Shown: positions 26,747 to 35,624, counted from the first letter of the stretch. The stretch: 64,000 nt of DNA from Roseovarius sp. MMSF_3359 (GCF_030733385.1 NZ_JASHJC010000014.1:62001-126000), one strand, 5' to 3'. The notes: generated from the letters alone by a model not told the origin. A program made the numbers and translations.

Positions 26747-27334
26747 TCAAAGCGCCCCTTTGGTCGAGGGGATGGCATCGGCCTTGCGCGGGTCTGTTTC
26801 GACCGCCTCGCGCAACGCGCGGGCGACGGATTTGAATGCGGCCTCGGCGATGTGGTGGCTGTTGATGCCGTGCAGGCAGTCCACATGCAGCGTGATGCCG
26901 CCATGGGTGCTCAGCGCCTGGAAGAATTCGCGCACCAGCTCGCAATCGAACGTGCCGATCTTGGGTGTGGGCAGCTCGAGGTTCCAGACGAGGTAAGGTC
27001 GCGCCGATAGGTCAAGTGCCGCCCGCACCAGCGCATCATCCATCGGCAGAAGGCAGGCGCCATAGCGGCGAATGCCCTTCTTGTCGCCCAAGGCCTGCGC
27101 CAGGGCCTGACCCAAGGCAATGCCGACATCCTCGACGCTGTGGTGATCGTCGATATGCAGGTCGCCCTTGCAGCGGACCTTCATGTCGATCAACGAATGG
27201 CGCGCCAGTTGGTCCAGCATATGATCGAAAAACCCGATGCCGGTTTCATTGTCATAGGCACCGGTGCCATCAAGGTTGATCTCGACGCTGATATCGGTTT
27301 CCGCGGTTTTTCGCGTGATCTTGGCGCTGCGCAT
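26747..27334 (-). CDS. hisB: Imidazoleglycerol-phosphate dehydratase
   Basis: A 195-residue monofunctional dehydratase that forms imidazole acetol phosphate with Mn2+. The family's metal-binding histidine motifs are [15 protein letters not shown] with [14 protein letters not shown] in the first repeat, and [14 protein letters not shown] in the second. The phosphatase domain of enterobacterial HisB is absent. First gene of the hisB-hisH-glsA unit; the 158-base gap upstream should hold its promoter. Confidence 0.95.
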   Translation of the reverse strand: MRSAKITRKTAETDISVEINLDGTGAYDNETGIGFFDHMLDQLARHSLIDMKVRCKGDLHIDDHHSVEDVGIALGQALAQALGDKKGIRRYGACLLPMDDALVRAALDLSARPYLVWNLELPTPKIGTFDCELVREFFQALSTHGGITLHVDCLHGINSHHIAEAAFKSVARALREAVETDPRKADAIPSTKGAL

Positions 27335-27492
27335 GTCGCATCTCCGCTGGGGTGGTCAAGCGGCTGTATAATCAGCCTTTTCGCGCGCGCCAAGGGGCAG
27401 GGGAGGTGCTGCGGCGAAACAGTTGCCAAAACGTCCTCTTGTGCCGCCCACCTGCCATTTCTGACAGGCGGGCGGAAAACACCCGGCGCTCG

Positions 27493-29607
27493 CTACGTAT
27501 TGGCGGGCGCGTGGTTGGTGCGCAGGTAGTCGAGTGTCACTGGCGGGACGATCTGCGAGATGGCGTCGAAATCACCCTGCTTGAGGTATCGGCGTACCGC
27601 CGATGCGCTGATCGCCGCGCCGTCGCGCTCGATCCGGGGGATGATTTCACAGACCACGCCATATTCCGGCAGGATCTCGGCCATCTTGGCGTTGTATTGC
27701 CGCGTGACGTTGCAGGTCGGCTCATTGCCCAGGAAAATGATCGAGATATCAAGGGCTTTCGCGACGTATTCGCAGAAGAACCACGCCTCCATCGAGGCGT
27801 CGGCCGTGACCTGGCTTACGTCTTCCTTGGAGAAATACTCCGGGAAGGTCAGCTGCGTGCAGATGAATTTCCCGCCGCGGATCACCTTGACATTGGGCAG
27901 ATGCGCAAGGCCCCGGGTCACAAGGTCAAGCCGGTCCTTGAACGAAAAGAAGCTTTGATCCTCTTCGATTACGAAGACATAGAGGAAATCGACGCTGCGC
28001 GCGGCATGTTCCAGAAGGTGCAGATGGCCGAGCGTCATCGGGTTGCAATTGACCGCGACACTGCCGATCCGGCCTTCCGCATCAACGCGGATTTCCTTGA
28101 GGTAGTCGACATAATCCTTGAGCTCGCCCGCCTCGGCCTGATCCGACGCATTGCGGTAGATCAGGTACTTGAGCAGTTTCAGGCTGGCATGGATCTCGCC
28201 ATCTTCGAAATCCCCGGTCGCTGTCGGTGCTTGCGGCAGATCGGCGACAAGAGCGGCCACCTGATCGGCAATGATCGCATTGCCCTTGGGCCCGACATGG
28301 GATTGGTCGAAGAAGAGCTCGCCATGGTCATGCGGACGCGAAAACGACACGTGATGGGTCAGGATACCGATCTCTTCGGCGGCCTTGGCGGGGAGCGGCG
28401 GGTAGCCGAAGACAATCGCAATGTCGCCGGGGTTCACCTGCGATTGAAGCAGATTGTTCAGGCAAAGCGCCAGCGGATTACCCCGCATGCCGTGATTTTC
28501 GACGCGGTAGCTTTCGGGATCAACGTCAAGAAGGCGGCGTTGCAGATGGCTGGGGACCGTGCTGGCATCGTCGCATCCGAACCCGTAGACGTCAGAGCCG
28601 CCGAGGAAGAGAACGCGGTTACGCGCCTTGTCGGGTGTATCGGTTGTGACGCGCTGATTGTCCCGAATATTCACATAGCGGGTTTCGTAGTTGGGCAGGG
28701 CCACCTTGGTTGCATGCAGGATATGTTGCGGGCCGACGAAAATGTTGTCGATATATTCCTGGGAAAACCCGGGCTCCTGCCCATAGACCTCATGGATATG
28801 AGGCGGCATGGATTTCAGCCATGTCGGCCGCTCCTGCCAACGTTCCCAAATCGCTTCGGCCAGGATCTGCCGTTCCGTCTCGGTCTTGTTCTGCACATCG
28901 AAGAGGTTGTCGAGGCTGACATAGATCAGGTGCGCACCGGCGCTGTCGGTATACCGCTTGAGCGTTCTGAGATAATCGAACCCGAACTGGTCGGTGAATG
29001 CGGCGGACACATCGGCGATCGAGCGGACGTTCTGGACGAAGGGACGGGCGAAAAACACGTCGGTCACGTCGAAATCCCGCGCCTCCAGGGCGCCACTGCA
29101 GACCAATGCGTTCAGGAAGACGCGCGCGTTCTCGTCCGTCATGATCGCCTGAGCCAGGTCTTCGGGCAGGTCCTCATAGACGCCCCTGGCGCCAGCAAGG
29201 TCGCCAATCCGAACCTGCGCCGCAAGCTGTGCCACCATCACATCGGCGGAGTGATGGCGGGCTGTGAAATCGCGGTAGAAGCCCAGGGCCTCCTCGGTTT
29301 CGCCCTTGGTTTCCAAAAGTGCGCCAAGATCAAGCACCGGCTGCGGATCGTCGGGAAACTCGCGGGTGGCCGAAGCAAGCGCCTTGCGGATCACCAGATC
29401 GCTGTTCTGCCAGGGCTCGATCCGGTCGGAAAAGCGAATGCGGGCGCGTTCTGTCCAGGCGATCCAAGACCGGTGTTTCGAAAAAGCGTATTCGGAGGCG
29501 GGTGCGGCATCTGCTTTATTGCGGGGCTCCGCTGGTTCCGGCGTGTCGGTGGATGTGTCGTCACAGTTGCGTAGCCAGAAGCCTGTGGCCTTCTTTTTTA
29601 TGTCCAT
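27493..29607 (-). CDS. TPR-like / SGNH-hydrolase-like / citrate-lyase-ligase-like fusion protein
   Basis: A 704-residue, apparently cytosolic protein not known to me as a named family. Residues 70-145 look like two TPR repeats (PVLDLGALLETKGETEEALG). Residues 330-455 resemble an SGNH/GDSL hydrolase: VLFLGGSDVYGFG (block I), VENHGMRGN (block II), VFGYPPL (block III) and FDQSHVGPKGN (Asp-His block V). Residues 510-700 match the catalytic domain of citrate lyase ligase CitC: VAVNCNPMTLGHLHLLEHAA (nucleotide site), IFLGNEPTCNVTRQYN and ISASAVRRYLKQGDF. The CitC N-terminal acetyltransferase-like domain and any citDEF genes are absent from the window. A nucleotidyl or acyl-adenylate transfer coupled to ester hydrolysis is conceivable, possibly on a glycan or carrier, but this is inference. 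Monocistronic, between hisB and tRNA-Gly. Confidence 0.72.
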   Translation of the reverse strand: MDIKKKATGFWLRNCDDTSTDTPEPAEPRNKADAAPASEYAFSKHRSWIAWTERARIRFSDRIEPWQNSDLVIRKALASATREFPDDPQPVLDLGALLETKGETEEALGFYRDFTARHHSADVMVAQLAAQVRIGDLAGARGVYEDLPEDLAQAIMTDENARVFLNALVCSGALEARDFDVTDVFFARPFVQNVRSIADVSAAFTDQFGFDYLRTLKRYTDSAGAHLIYVSLDNLFDVQNKTETERQILAEAIWERWQERPTWLKSMPPHIHEVYGQEPGFSQEYIDNIFVGPQHILHATKVALPNYETRYVNIRDNQRVTTDTPDKARNRVLFLGGSDVYGFGCDDASTVPSHLQRRLLDVDPESYRVENHGMRGNPLALCLNNLLQSQVNPGDIAIVFGYPPLPAKAAEEIGILTHHVSFSRPHDHGELFFDQSHVGPKGNAIIADQVAALVADLPQAPTATGDFEDGEIHASLKLLKYLIYRNASDQAEAGELKDYVDYLKEIRVDAEGRIGSVAVNCNPMTLGHLHLLEHAARSVDFLYVFVIEEDQSFFSFKDRLDLVTRGLAHLPNVKVIRGGKFICTQLTFPEYFSKEDVSQVTADASMEAWFFCEYVAKALDISIIFLGNEPTCNVTRQYNAKMAEILPEYGVVCEIIPRIERDGAAISASAVRRYLKQGDFDAISQIVPPVTLDYLRTNHAPANT

Positions 29608-29900
29608 CTTGAAGATCGCTTATGTTGGATTTTCCGTTTCGGTCACACCCGATTACTAGTCATCCACCACCCCCAAGGCAATGGTATTCACGCGGGCGAA
29701 ATCTTGGCCAGAATAGGCCCGACAAAGAGATGCCCGAATGCTTCGACGGCGGGGGCACCGAGCCGGTCAAGATGATGACCGGAAATCTTTTTCTATCGGG
29801 ATGAAACGTTCCACAATTTCCGCTTTTGCGGATTGAGGGACAGGCAAAGATAAGCCAAAGGCGCTTCACGCAGAATTTCGATGGGGCAGATGGATGATTT
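29608..29900. other. Intergenic region without gene
   Basis: Between the fusion-protein start and tRNA-Gly. Short frames occur on both strands but none has a ribosome site or recognisable content. It presumably holds the promoter of the fusion gene. Confidence 0.5.
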
Positions 29901-29975
29901 TGGAGCGGGTGATGAGATTCGAACTCACGACATTTACCTTGGCAAGGTAACGCTCTACCCCTGAGCTACACCCGC
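29901..29975 (-). tRNA. tRNA-Gly (GCC)
   Basis: On the minus strand, acceptor GCGGGTG pairs with CACCCGC, then T and encoded CCA. The D arm is AGCTCAGGGGTAGAGC, the anticodon loop TTGCCAA gives GCC, and the T arm is GTGAG-TTCGAAT-CTCAT, closed by four pairs with an A-T end. Confidence 0.94.
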
Positions 29976-30241
29976 TTCCTTGGGTGAGGCGTCAGATATA
30001 ATCCATCGCCGCTCCCTGCAAGGGGAAATCGCATCTGCGGTGGATTTTTTTGTGCAGCGGTTGGTGCGATCATCCGGGGTCGGCAAGAATTCGCGGCCGA
30101 CGGTGGGATCGTGGCCTGCCTTCCATACCAATGTCGCAGGCTGAGCGCGGATTCCTGTCTTCTGCCAATCGCGTATTGGCGCTAGGTTTGGTCCCATAGC
30201 GGCGCCATATCCGGTGCCCACAAGAAACAGGGAGAGAAGGA

Positions 30242-30574
30242 ATGGCTGCATATCTGATTGCGCAGGTGAAGGTGACCGATGACGGATGGATCCCGGATTA
30301 CGCTGCGAAGGTGCATGACATCGCCGCGAAACATGGCGGCAAGTACCTGAGCCGCAGTGCCAACAAGACGTCGTTGGAAGGTGACATGCCGGATGTGGAC
30401 GTGATCGCGTTGATCGAATTTCCCTCGGTCGAGGCGGCGCAGGCTTTTGCCGATGACCCCGATTACGCGCCCTTTGCCAAGGCCCGGCAGGGCGGCACCG
30501 TCAGCAGCCTTTTCGTGGTCGACGATACCGACGCGACGGGCGGCATTCCCTACCTGCCGTCCGGCGCCGCGTAG
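30242..30574 (+). CDS. DUF1330-family protein
   Basis: A 110-residue ferredoxin-like barrel protein of the DUF1330 family: AAYLIAQVKVTDDGW at the start, YAAKVHDIAAKHGGKYLSR, then VIALIEFPSVEAAQAFADDP. The fold is related to Dabb/EthD proteins; no reaction is assigned. GAGAGAAGG precedes the ATG. Monocistronic, ending in a bidirectional hairpin shared with the convergent GMC oxidoreductase gene. Confidence 0.85.
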   Translation: MAAYLIAQVKVTDDGWIPDYAAKVHDIAAKHGGKYLSRSANKTSLEGDMPDVDVIALIEFPSVEAAQAFADDPDYAPFAKARQGGTVSSLFVVDDTDATGGIPYLPSGAA

Positions 30575-30596
30575 GGCTGAAGCTATCCACGAAAAA

Positions 30597-30620
30597 CGGC
30601 GCCCGAAAACCCGGGCGCCG
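30597..30620. terminator. Bidirectional intrinsic terminator
   Basis: CGGCGCCCG and CGGGCGCCG form a perfect 9-bp stem with a six-base loop. An A run before it and a T-rich stretch after it allow termination in both directions, between the convergent DUF1330 and GMC oxidoreductase genes. Confidence 0.8.
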
Positions 30621-30643
30621 CTTGTTTTCTATCCGCTGACGGA

Positions 30644-32221
30644 TCAGAGATTGCCGGCGGAAAGCTCTCCGGCGATGTGATCCGCCTGCCGGATGGCCAG
30701 CGCCACGATGGTGAGCGTGGGGTTCTCGGCGGCACCGGTGGTGAACTGAGAGCCGTCCGAGATGAACAGGTTCTCGATATCATGGGTGCGGCCATTGGCG
30801 TTGCACACCCCGTCGCGCGGGTTGTCCGACATCCGGTTGGTCCCGAGGTTGTGCGTGGACGGGTAGGGCGGGGTCGGGAAGGTTCGCGTGGCCCCCACCG
30901 CCTCATAAACCGCCGCACCTTGCTTGTAGGCGTGATTGCGCATGGCGATGTCGTTGGGGTGATCATCGAAATGCACATTCGGCACCGGCATGCCGTACTG
31001 GTCCTTGACGTCATGGTTCAATGTGACGCGGTTGGTTTCCTGCGGCATGTCTTCGCCCACGATCCACATGCCCGCCATGTTCTCGTAGCTGTCCAAGGCA
31101 GTGGTGAACTCACGCCCCCATCCGCCTGGGTCGAGGAAGGCCGCCATGAAGGGGATGCCAAGCGCGAGCGTCTCAAGCTCGTAGCCGCCGACGAAGCCAC
31201 GCGACGGATCGTGACGCGATTCATCGGTGATGATCCCGGCCATCGTGGTGCCACGCCACATCCGCACGGGTTCTTCAAAGACCGCGTAGACCGACCCGGT
31301 CATGTGCCGCATGTAGTTGCGCCCGACCTGGCCCGAGCTGTTGGCAAGCCCATCGGGATACATGGACGTGGCAGAATTGAGCAGCAGGCGGGGGCTTTCG
31401 AACGAATTGCCCGCGACGCAGACTGCGCGCGCCATCTGCTTGTGTTCGTTCCCGTCGGCATCGGCATAAACCACGCCGTTGACCTTGCCGTCCTCGCCAT
31501 GTTCGATCCGGAGCACATGGGCGCGTTCGCGCACTTCAAGATTGCCCGTCGCCTCGCCATTCGGAATATCCGTGTAGGCGGCGGACCACTTGGCGCCCCA
31601 TTTGCAGCCCTGGAAACAGAAGCCGGTCTGCTGACAGGCGGGGCGGCCATCATAATCGGCACTGTTGATGGCCATGCGGCCGGTATGGACCTGCTCATAG
31701 CCGAGCTTTTTGGCACCGGCCTCGAAGACCTTGAAGTTGTTGTTGCCCGGCAGGCCCGCGCGATCGCCCGTGCGGGTCACGCCCAGCTTGTTTTCGGCAA
31801 GCGTGTACCACGGGTCCATCTCGGCGGCGTCAATAGGCCAGTCGAGAAGGCTGGCGCCCTGCACGTTGCCATAGGTGGTCTTGGCCTTCCACTCATGCTC
31901 CTGGAAGCGCAAGCTCGCACCGGCCCAGTGCGTTGTCGTGCCACCAACGGCCTTGACGATCCAGGCGGGCAGGCCGGAAAAGTCCTTGGCAACACGCCAG
32001 TCGCCCGAGGTGGTGCGCGGGTCAAGCCAGGCCAGTTGCCCGAAACTTTCCCACTCGTCGTTTACATAGTCTTCGGGCAGGTAACGTCCGCCCGCCTCAA
32101 GCGCCACGACACTGACGCCGCGTTGCGCCAATTCGTTGGCAAGGACGCCGCCACCGGCGCCGGTTCCGATGACGACAATGACGCTGTCGTCGCTCATTTC
32201 AAAAGGTGCAGCCATAGTCAT
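30644..32221 (-). CDS. GMC-family oxidoreductase (gluconate 2-dehydrogenase alpha-like)
   Basis: A 525-residue FAD enzyme. The ADP-binding motif is VIGTGAGGGVLANELAQRG, followed by VVALEAGGRYLPEDY. An internal Cys cluster (CQQTGFCFQGCKWG) resembles the Fe-S-like region of membrane-bound gluconate/sugar dehydrogenase large subunits, and the C-terminal block has HNLGTNRMSDN and NPTLTIVALAIR. It oxidises an alcohol or sugar acid and passes electrons to a partner. The gene directly follows a Tat-exported gluconate 2-dehydrogenase subunit 3 homologue (22 bases), so the two probably form a complex exported together. No cytochrome c subunit is encoded beside them. Substrate unknown. Confidence 0.87.
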   Translation of the reverse strand: MTMAAPFEMSDDSVIVVIGTGAGGGVLANELAQRGVSVVALEAGGRYLPEDYVNDEWESFGQLAWLDPRTTSGDWRVAKDFSGLPAWIVKAVGGTTTHWAGASLRFQEHEWKAKTTYGNVQGASLLDWPIDAAEMDPWYTLAENKLGVTRTGDRAGLPGNNNFKVFEAGAKKLGYEQVHTGRMAINSADYDGRPACQQTGFCFQGCKWGAKWSAAYTDIPNGEATGNLEVRERAHVLRIEHGEDGKVNGVVYADADGNEHKQMARAVCVAGNSFESPRLLLNSATSMYPDGLANSSGQVGRNYMRHMTGSVYAVFEEPVRMWRGTTMAGIITDESRHDPSRGFVGGYELETLALGIPFMAAFLDPGGWGREFTTALDSYENMAGMWIVGEDMPQETNRVTLNHDVKDQYGMPVPNVHFDDHPNDIAMRNHAYKQGAAVYEAVGATRTFPTPPYPSTHNLGTNRMSDNPRDGVCNANGRTHDIENLFISDGSQFTTGAAENPTLTIVALAIRQADHIAGELSAGNL

Positions 32222-32243
32222 GTTCTCCTTCGTTGGCTATGGC

Positions 32244-32765
32244 TCAAAGCCAGTTGATGTCGTCAAAGCCGCGGTCGATGTAACCGCCCTGGGAATAGGA
32301 CTCGCCCTCATACCCAAAGAGCGGCCAGACGGCTTTCTGGTTATAAAGCCCGGTCACAAGCCCGCCGCGGACCTGTTGGAAAAACGCGCTGTTTTCCAGG
32401 CTGCGCAGGATGTCCACGCGGTCGCGTTCCCAACCGACGTCGAGGTAGCTGCCGAAGCCCTTGCTGCGTGCCGCATCGTCGAGCATGCGGATACCTGCCT
32501 CGGTCTGATCGACGGCTTCGGGTTTGTCATACCCCTTGACGGCCGCGACGTAGTATTCATCGCCCACATGATCATGCGGATAGATATCGCGCGCCATCTG
32601 CACCAGGGTCGCAAATGTCTCGGGCTTGAGGGCGTTCATCTCGGTCGCCCAGGCCGCATCCGATCCGGCCACAAAGCCCGCGCCCACCACGAAACTTGCC
32701 CCGGCGGCGGCGCTGCGCGACAGCAATTCCCGCCGGGTCAGCCCCCGCATCTTGGTCTCTTCCAT
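32244..32765 (-). CDS. Gluconate 2-dehydrogenase subunit 3 family protein, Tat signal
   Basis: A 173-residue small subunit. A twin-arginine leader (LTRRELLSRSAAAGASFVVG) precedes the domain, whose conserved PETFATLVQMARDIYPHDHV and AVWPLFGYEGESYSQGGYI segments define the family. It escorts the folded FAD subunit through the Tat system. An upstream ATA-rich extension to 32792 exists; the ATG at 32765 has GGGAGGAAA before it and places the Tat motif near the N-terminus. Middle gene of VOC - subunit 3 - GMC. Confidence 0.87.
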   Translation of the reverse strand: MEETKMRGLTRRELLSRSAAAGASFVVGAGFVAGSDAAWATEMNALKPETFATLVQMARDIYPHDHVGDEYYVAAVKGYDKPEAVDQTEAGIRMLDDAARSKGFGSYLDVGWERDRVDILRSLENSAFFQQVRGGLVTGLYNQKAVWPLFGYEGESYSQGGYIDRGFDDINWL

Positions 32766-32788
32766 TTTGTTTCCTCCCTTGAATTTTA

Positions 32789-33184
32789 TCATTTGAAGCG
32801 GCCGCCCCGTTGCAGCACTTCGATTTCGTAGCCATCCGGATCGGCCACGAAGAAAAATTTCCCCACGAGTTTTCCGTCGGGGGCAAACTCCACCAGCTTT
32901 CGCGGGTTCAGCCCCTCGGCCTCGAAACGGGCATGCTCGGCCTCGAGATCCTCGACCAGTACGGCGAAATGGCCGTAGCCGTTGCCAAGGTCATAAGGTT
33001 CGGTTTCGCCCTTGTTGATCGTCAGCTCGAGCTCGAAACTGCTTTCGGCGTTGCTGAGATAGACCAGCGTGAAATTCTCGAAATCGAGCCGGTCGGCTAC
33101 CTCGAGCCCGAACGCATTTTTGTAGAACGCCAGCGATCGCGCCTCGTCCAAGACACGAATCATGCTGTGAATGGCCTTTGCCAT
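32789..33184 (-). CDS. Glyoxalase/VOC-family protein (lactoylglutathione lyase-like)
   Basis: A 131-residue vicinal-oxygen-chelate protein similar to glyoxalase I. MIRVLDEARSLAFYKNAFGL holds the first metal-ligand region, ENFTLVYLSNAESSFELEL a Glu ligand, GHFAVLVEDLEAEHARF the His of the second half, and ADPDGYEIEVLQRG the final Glu. Glyoxalase I converts the methylglyoxal-glutathione hemithioacetal to lactoylglutathione. It leads the GMC oxidoreductase operon, so it could detoxify or process a product of that dehydrogenase. The ATG at 33184 with GGGAGG is preferred over a longer frame. Confidence 0.87.
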   Translation of the reverse strand: MAKAIHSMIRVLDEARSLAFYKNAFGLEVADRLDFENFTLVYLSNAESSFELELTINKGETEPYDLGNGYGHFAVLVEDLEAEHARFEAEGLNPRKLVEFAPDGKLVGKFFFVADPDGYEIEVLQRGGRFK

Positions 33185-33242
33185 ACTGCCCTCCCGAACG
33201 GTTGATGTTTCAGGAAGGCTAACGCGGTGGCGCAAAGTCCGG

Positions 33243-33260
33243 GTAGTAAACGGATACTAC
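33243..33260. promoter_or_regulatory. Inverted repeat upstream of the VOC-GMC operon
   Basis: GTAGTA-AACGGA-TACTAC: perfect 6-bp arms with a six-base spacer, 58 bases upstream of the VOC gene start and inside its promoter region. The geometry is that of a dimeric regulator site. The regulator is unknown. Confidence 0.42.
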
Positions 33261-33275
33261 GTTGAGGTTGCTGAC

Positions 33276-33569
33276 TTATTCCGCCGCGATCGGCGCATCA
33301 CGCACCGGAGAGCCGCTTTCGAGATAGACCAGGCAGGCACAGCGCAGAAGGGACGTGAAGTTCTTGGGTTCCCCATGTAATTCAAGCACTTCCGAGTGAA
33401 GTTTGGAAACGAATGCAGGGGATGTCAGGTCTTCGTTTCCGGCGATTTCATCCAGAATATGCCAAAATGACTTTTCCAGTCTTATGCTGGTGCTCTGGCC
33501 GTTCAATCGCATCCGGCGTGTTTCAAGTTCGTAGCGTTCCGGGTCTTGTCCGGCAAACATGCGACACAT
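33276..33569 (-). CDS. Ribbon-helix-helix domain protein
   Basis: A 97-residue protein with a C-terminal-type RHH_4 domain: RMRLNGQSTSIRLEKSFWHILDEIAGNE is the strand plus first helix and SPAFVSKLHSEVLELHG the second helix. Such proteins are probable small DNA-binding regulators common in Rhodobacteraceae. The frame is open to 33752, but the ATG at 33569 is preceded by AGGAGGAG at eight bases. It lies upstream of the VOC-GMC operon on the same strand with the inverted repeat in between, so it is a candidate regulator of that operon. Confidence 0.78.
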   Translation of the reverse strand: MCRMFAGQDPERYELETRRMRLNGQSTSIRLEKSFWHILDEIAGNEDLTSPAFVSKLHSEVLELHGEPKNFTSLLRCACLVYLESGSPVRDAPIAAE

Positions 33570-33672
33570 GTCGTATTCTCCTCCTGGCGGCGACGATCCG
33601 CGCGGGCGGATGTCGTGGCTGAGCCAAAAGATAGCACGGCGCGCGGAAATTTCACCTGCAAAACCCTGTCGT

Positions 33673-34401
33673 CTAGGATCGTGCCGCCCGGCGGCGCCGC
33701 TGTCGCAGCAGGTTGAGCCCTTCAACCGCACCAGCAAAAACCATCGCCGCATAGATGAAACCGCGTTCCACGTGGTAGTGAAATCCGTCCGCTACCAGCG
33801 CCATACCGACCATGACCAGAAAGGCGAGGGCCAGCATCTTGGTGCTGGGGTGGTTTTCGACGAAATCGGCAATCGGGTTGGCCGCGACCATCATCACCAC
33901 GATGGCAACGCAGACCGCGGCGATCATGACTTCGAGGTGATCGGCAATGCCAACGGCGGTGATCACGGAATCGACGGAAAATACCAGATCAAGCAGCATG
34001 ATCTGGAAAATCACGCTCATGAAGACGGCGTCGACGACGCGCTCTTCGGTGGTGTGGAGGTCGTCACCCTCGACCTCCTCGAAAATCTCGGTGGCGGCCT
34101 TGTAGATCAGGAAGAGGCCGCCGCCGATCAGGATCAGGTCCCGCCACGAAAGCTGCCATCCCATGATGGTCGCGATTGGCGCTGACAGGCCCACGATCCA
34201 CGCGATGGAGAACAGGAGCCCGATCCGCAGGACAAGCGCCCCCATCAGGCCGAGTAACCGGGCCCTTGCGCGCTGATGTTCGGGCAGTTTCGAGGCCGCG
34301 ATGGAGATGAATATCACGTTGTCCACACCAAGCACGATTTCCAGGATCGTCAGGGTCAGGAAGGACGCCCAAACAGCCGGATCATTCAGGAGTTCCAACA
34401 T
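33673..34401 (-). CDS. TerC-family integral membrane protein
   Basis: A 242-residue TerC-type protein with about seven helices. Conserved acidic residues within helices are in LTLTILEIVLGVDNVIFI and LLDLVFSVDSVITAVG, the family's presumed metal-transport site. TerC proteins are linked to tellurite resistance and to Mn/Ca export during metalation of secreted proteins. Third gene of a phosphodiesterase - MAPEG - TerC run (15 bases after the MAPEG gene). The transported ion is not shown. Confidence 0.88.
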   Translation of the reverse strand: MLELLNDPAVWASFLTLTILEIVLGVDNVIFISIAASKLPEHQRARARLLGLMGALVLRIGLLFSIAWIVGLSAPIATIMGWQLSWRDLILIGGGLFLIYKAATEIFEEVEGDDLHTTEERVVDAVFMSVIFQIMLLDLVFSVDSVITAVGIADHLEVMIAAVCVAIVVMMVAANPIADFVENHPSTKMLALAFLVMVGMALVADGFHYHVERGFIYAAMVFAGAVEGLNLLRQRRRRAARS

Positions 34402-34416
34402 GATATGCCTCGTTCT

Positions 34417-34806
34417 TTATGTCAGGGCGTGGCCGATACTCGCCAATGATGCCAGGATCAGCATGCCAAAGGTGAGGCCCATGCCCAATTGGCGCATCGG
34501 GATGATCTGCGGGGTTGATCCGAAGCCGTAGACGTGGAAAATACGCCCGGCGAGCAGCATCAGCCCCAAAAGGTGGACAACCCATCCCGGCGCGCCCTGC
34601 AATTCGGCCATGGCCAGCAGGAGCAGACCGATCGGTGCGTATTCGGCGCAATTGGCCTGGACCCGTATGCGCTTGCGCAAATCCTTGTCCTCTCCGTCGC
34701 CGACGGAAACACGGGCGGCGCGACGGCGAAGGATAACACGCACGCTCAGCACCACCAGGAGAAGGCCAATCAGGCCACCGTAAAGCGGGGTTATGGCAAG
34801 GCTCAT
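34417..34806 (-). CDS. MAPEG-family membrane protein
   Basis: A 129-residue four-helix membrane protein: YGGLIGLLLVVLSVRVILRR, then RVQANCAEYAPIGLLLLAMA with the family NxxE motif, GWVVHLLGLMLLAGRIFH and MGLTFGMLILASLASIGH. MAPEG proteins bind glutathione or hydrophobic metabolites; bacterial members are mostly uncharacterised. Its ATG overlaps the phosphodiesterase stop by four bases. Confidence 0.87.
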   Translation of the reverse strand: MSLAITPLYGGLIGLLLVVLSVRVILRRRAARVSVGDGEDKDLRKRIRVQANCAEYAPIGLLLLAMAELQGAPGWVVHLLGLMLLAGRIFHVYGFGSTPQIIPMRQLGMGLTFGMLILASLASIGHALT

Positions 34807-35624
34807 GCGGCGGTCTCCTTCGGGGTTGCATAGCTGATGACGTCATGCGGAGGCAGGTTGAAGTCCTCGGTATGCACGATGACGCCCTCATCGGTCAGCA
34901 AAAGCAAGCCATAGGCGCCCGGCTCATCGACCGAGAGGTGTTCGTCCTCATGGACCAGGACCATCGGCATCTGGTGACAGGGGCTTTTGAAGACGGCGGT
35001 CGGGATGCCACAGGCCGATCCCGAGATCGTCCGGTGTACGTGGCCCGCCACCAGTTGGCAGACATTGGGGTGGGCCTTCAGGCGTGCGGCGACCTCGGCC
35101 CGGTTGCGCAGCCCGATCCGGTCCATCGCGTCAAAGCCGCTGGTAATGGGCGGGTGGTGCATGAATACAATGACCCTGCGACCCCCGGCCTCGGTCAGCA
35201 CACGGTCGAGCCAGTCCATCCTTGCGGCGCAGAGAAATCCGCTATGGGCGATCTCGGCGGTCTCGTCGACGGTGTCGAGAAAGACAAGGCGATAGTCGTC
35301 AACATCCTGAAAAGACTGAATGAAACCGCCATCATCAATAGGCACGTCGGCAAAGGTCTCGCGAAACCGCGCGCGGTTGTCGTGGTTGCCGATCAGGAGA
35401 GATACCGGCAAGGGGCATTCGGCCAGTGCGGATTTTAGGCGGATGTATTCCTCGTTCGCGCCGTGGTGGGCCAGGTCACCGGTGATGATGATCCGGGTGG
35501 CATCCGGATGGGTTGCCAGGGCATGGTCCAACCCTTGGTGAAACCGTGCCATGGGATCGAGGCCGATGATGTCGGCCCCGTCAGGTACGATGTGAATATC
35601 GGTGAAAACCAACAGCTTCTGCAT
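34803..35624 (-). CDS. CpdA-like metallophosphoesterase
   Basis: A 273-residue calcineurin-type phosphoesterase of the cyclic-nucleotide phosphodiesterase (CpdA/3',5'-cAMP) group. Metal ligands are in VFTDIHIV, ITGDLAHHG, IGNHDNR, FMHHPPIT and VAGHVHRT. It likely hydrolyses cyclic nucleotides or phosphodiesters such as glycerophosphodiesters in the cytoplasm. First gene of the run with MAPEG and TerC. The exact substrate cannot be told from motifs alone. Confidence 0.86.
   Translation of the reverse strand: MQKLLVFTDIHIVPDGADIIGLDPMARFHQGLDHALATHPDATRIIITGDLAHHGANEEYIRLKSALAECPLPVSLLIGNHDNRARFRETFADVPIDDGGFIQSFQDVDDYRLVFLDTVDETAEIAHSGFLCAARMDWLDRVLTEAGGRRVIVFMHHPPITSGFDAMDRIGLRNRAEVAARLKAHPNVCQLVAGHVHRTISGSACGIPTAVFKSPCHQMPMVLVHEDEHLSVDEPGAYGLLLLTDEGVIVHTEDFNLPPHDVISYATPKETAA

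Noticed and set aside
27352..29574. 740-residue plus-strand frame opposite the fusion protein
   Set aside because: Mirror of the 704-residue minus-strand gene, which has clear CitC and SGNH motifs; the plus-strand translation has none.
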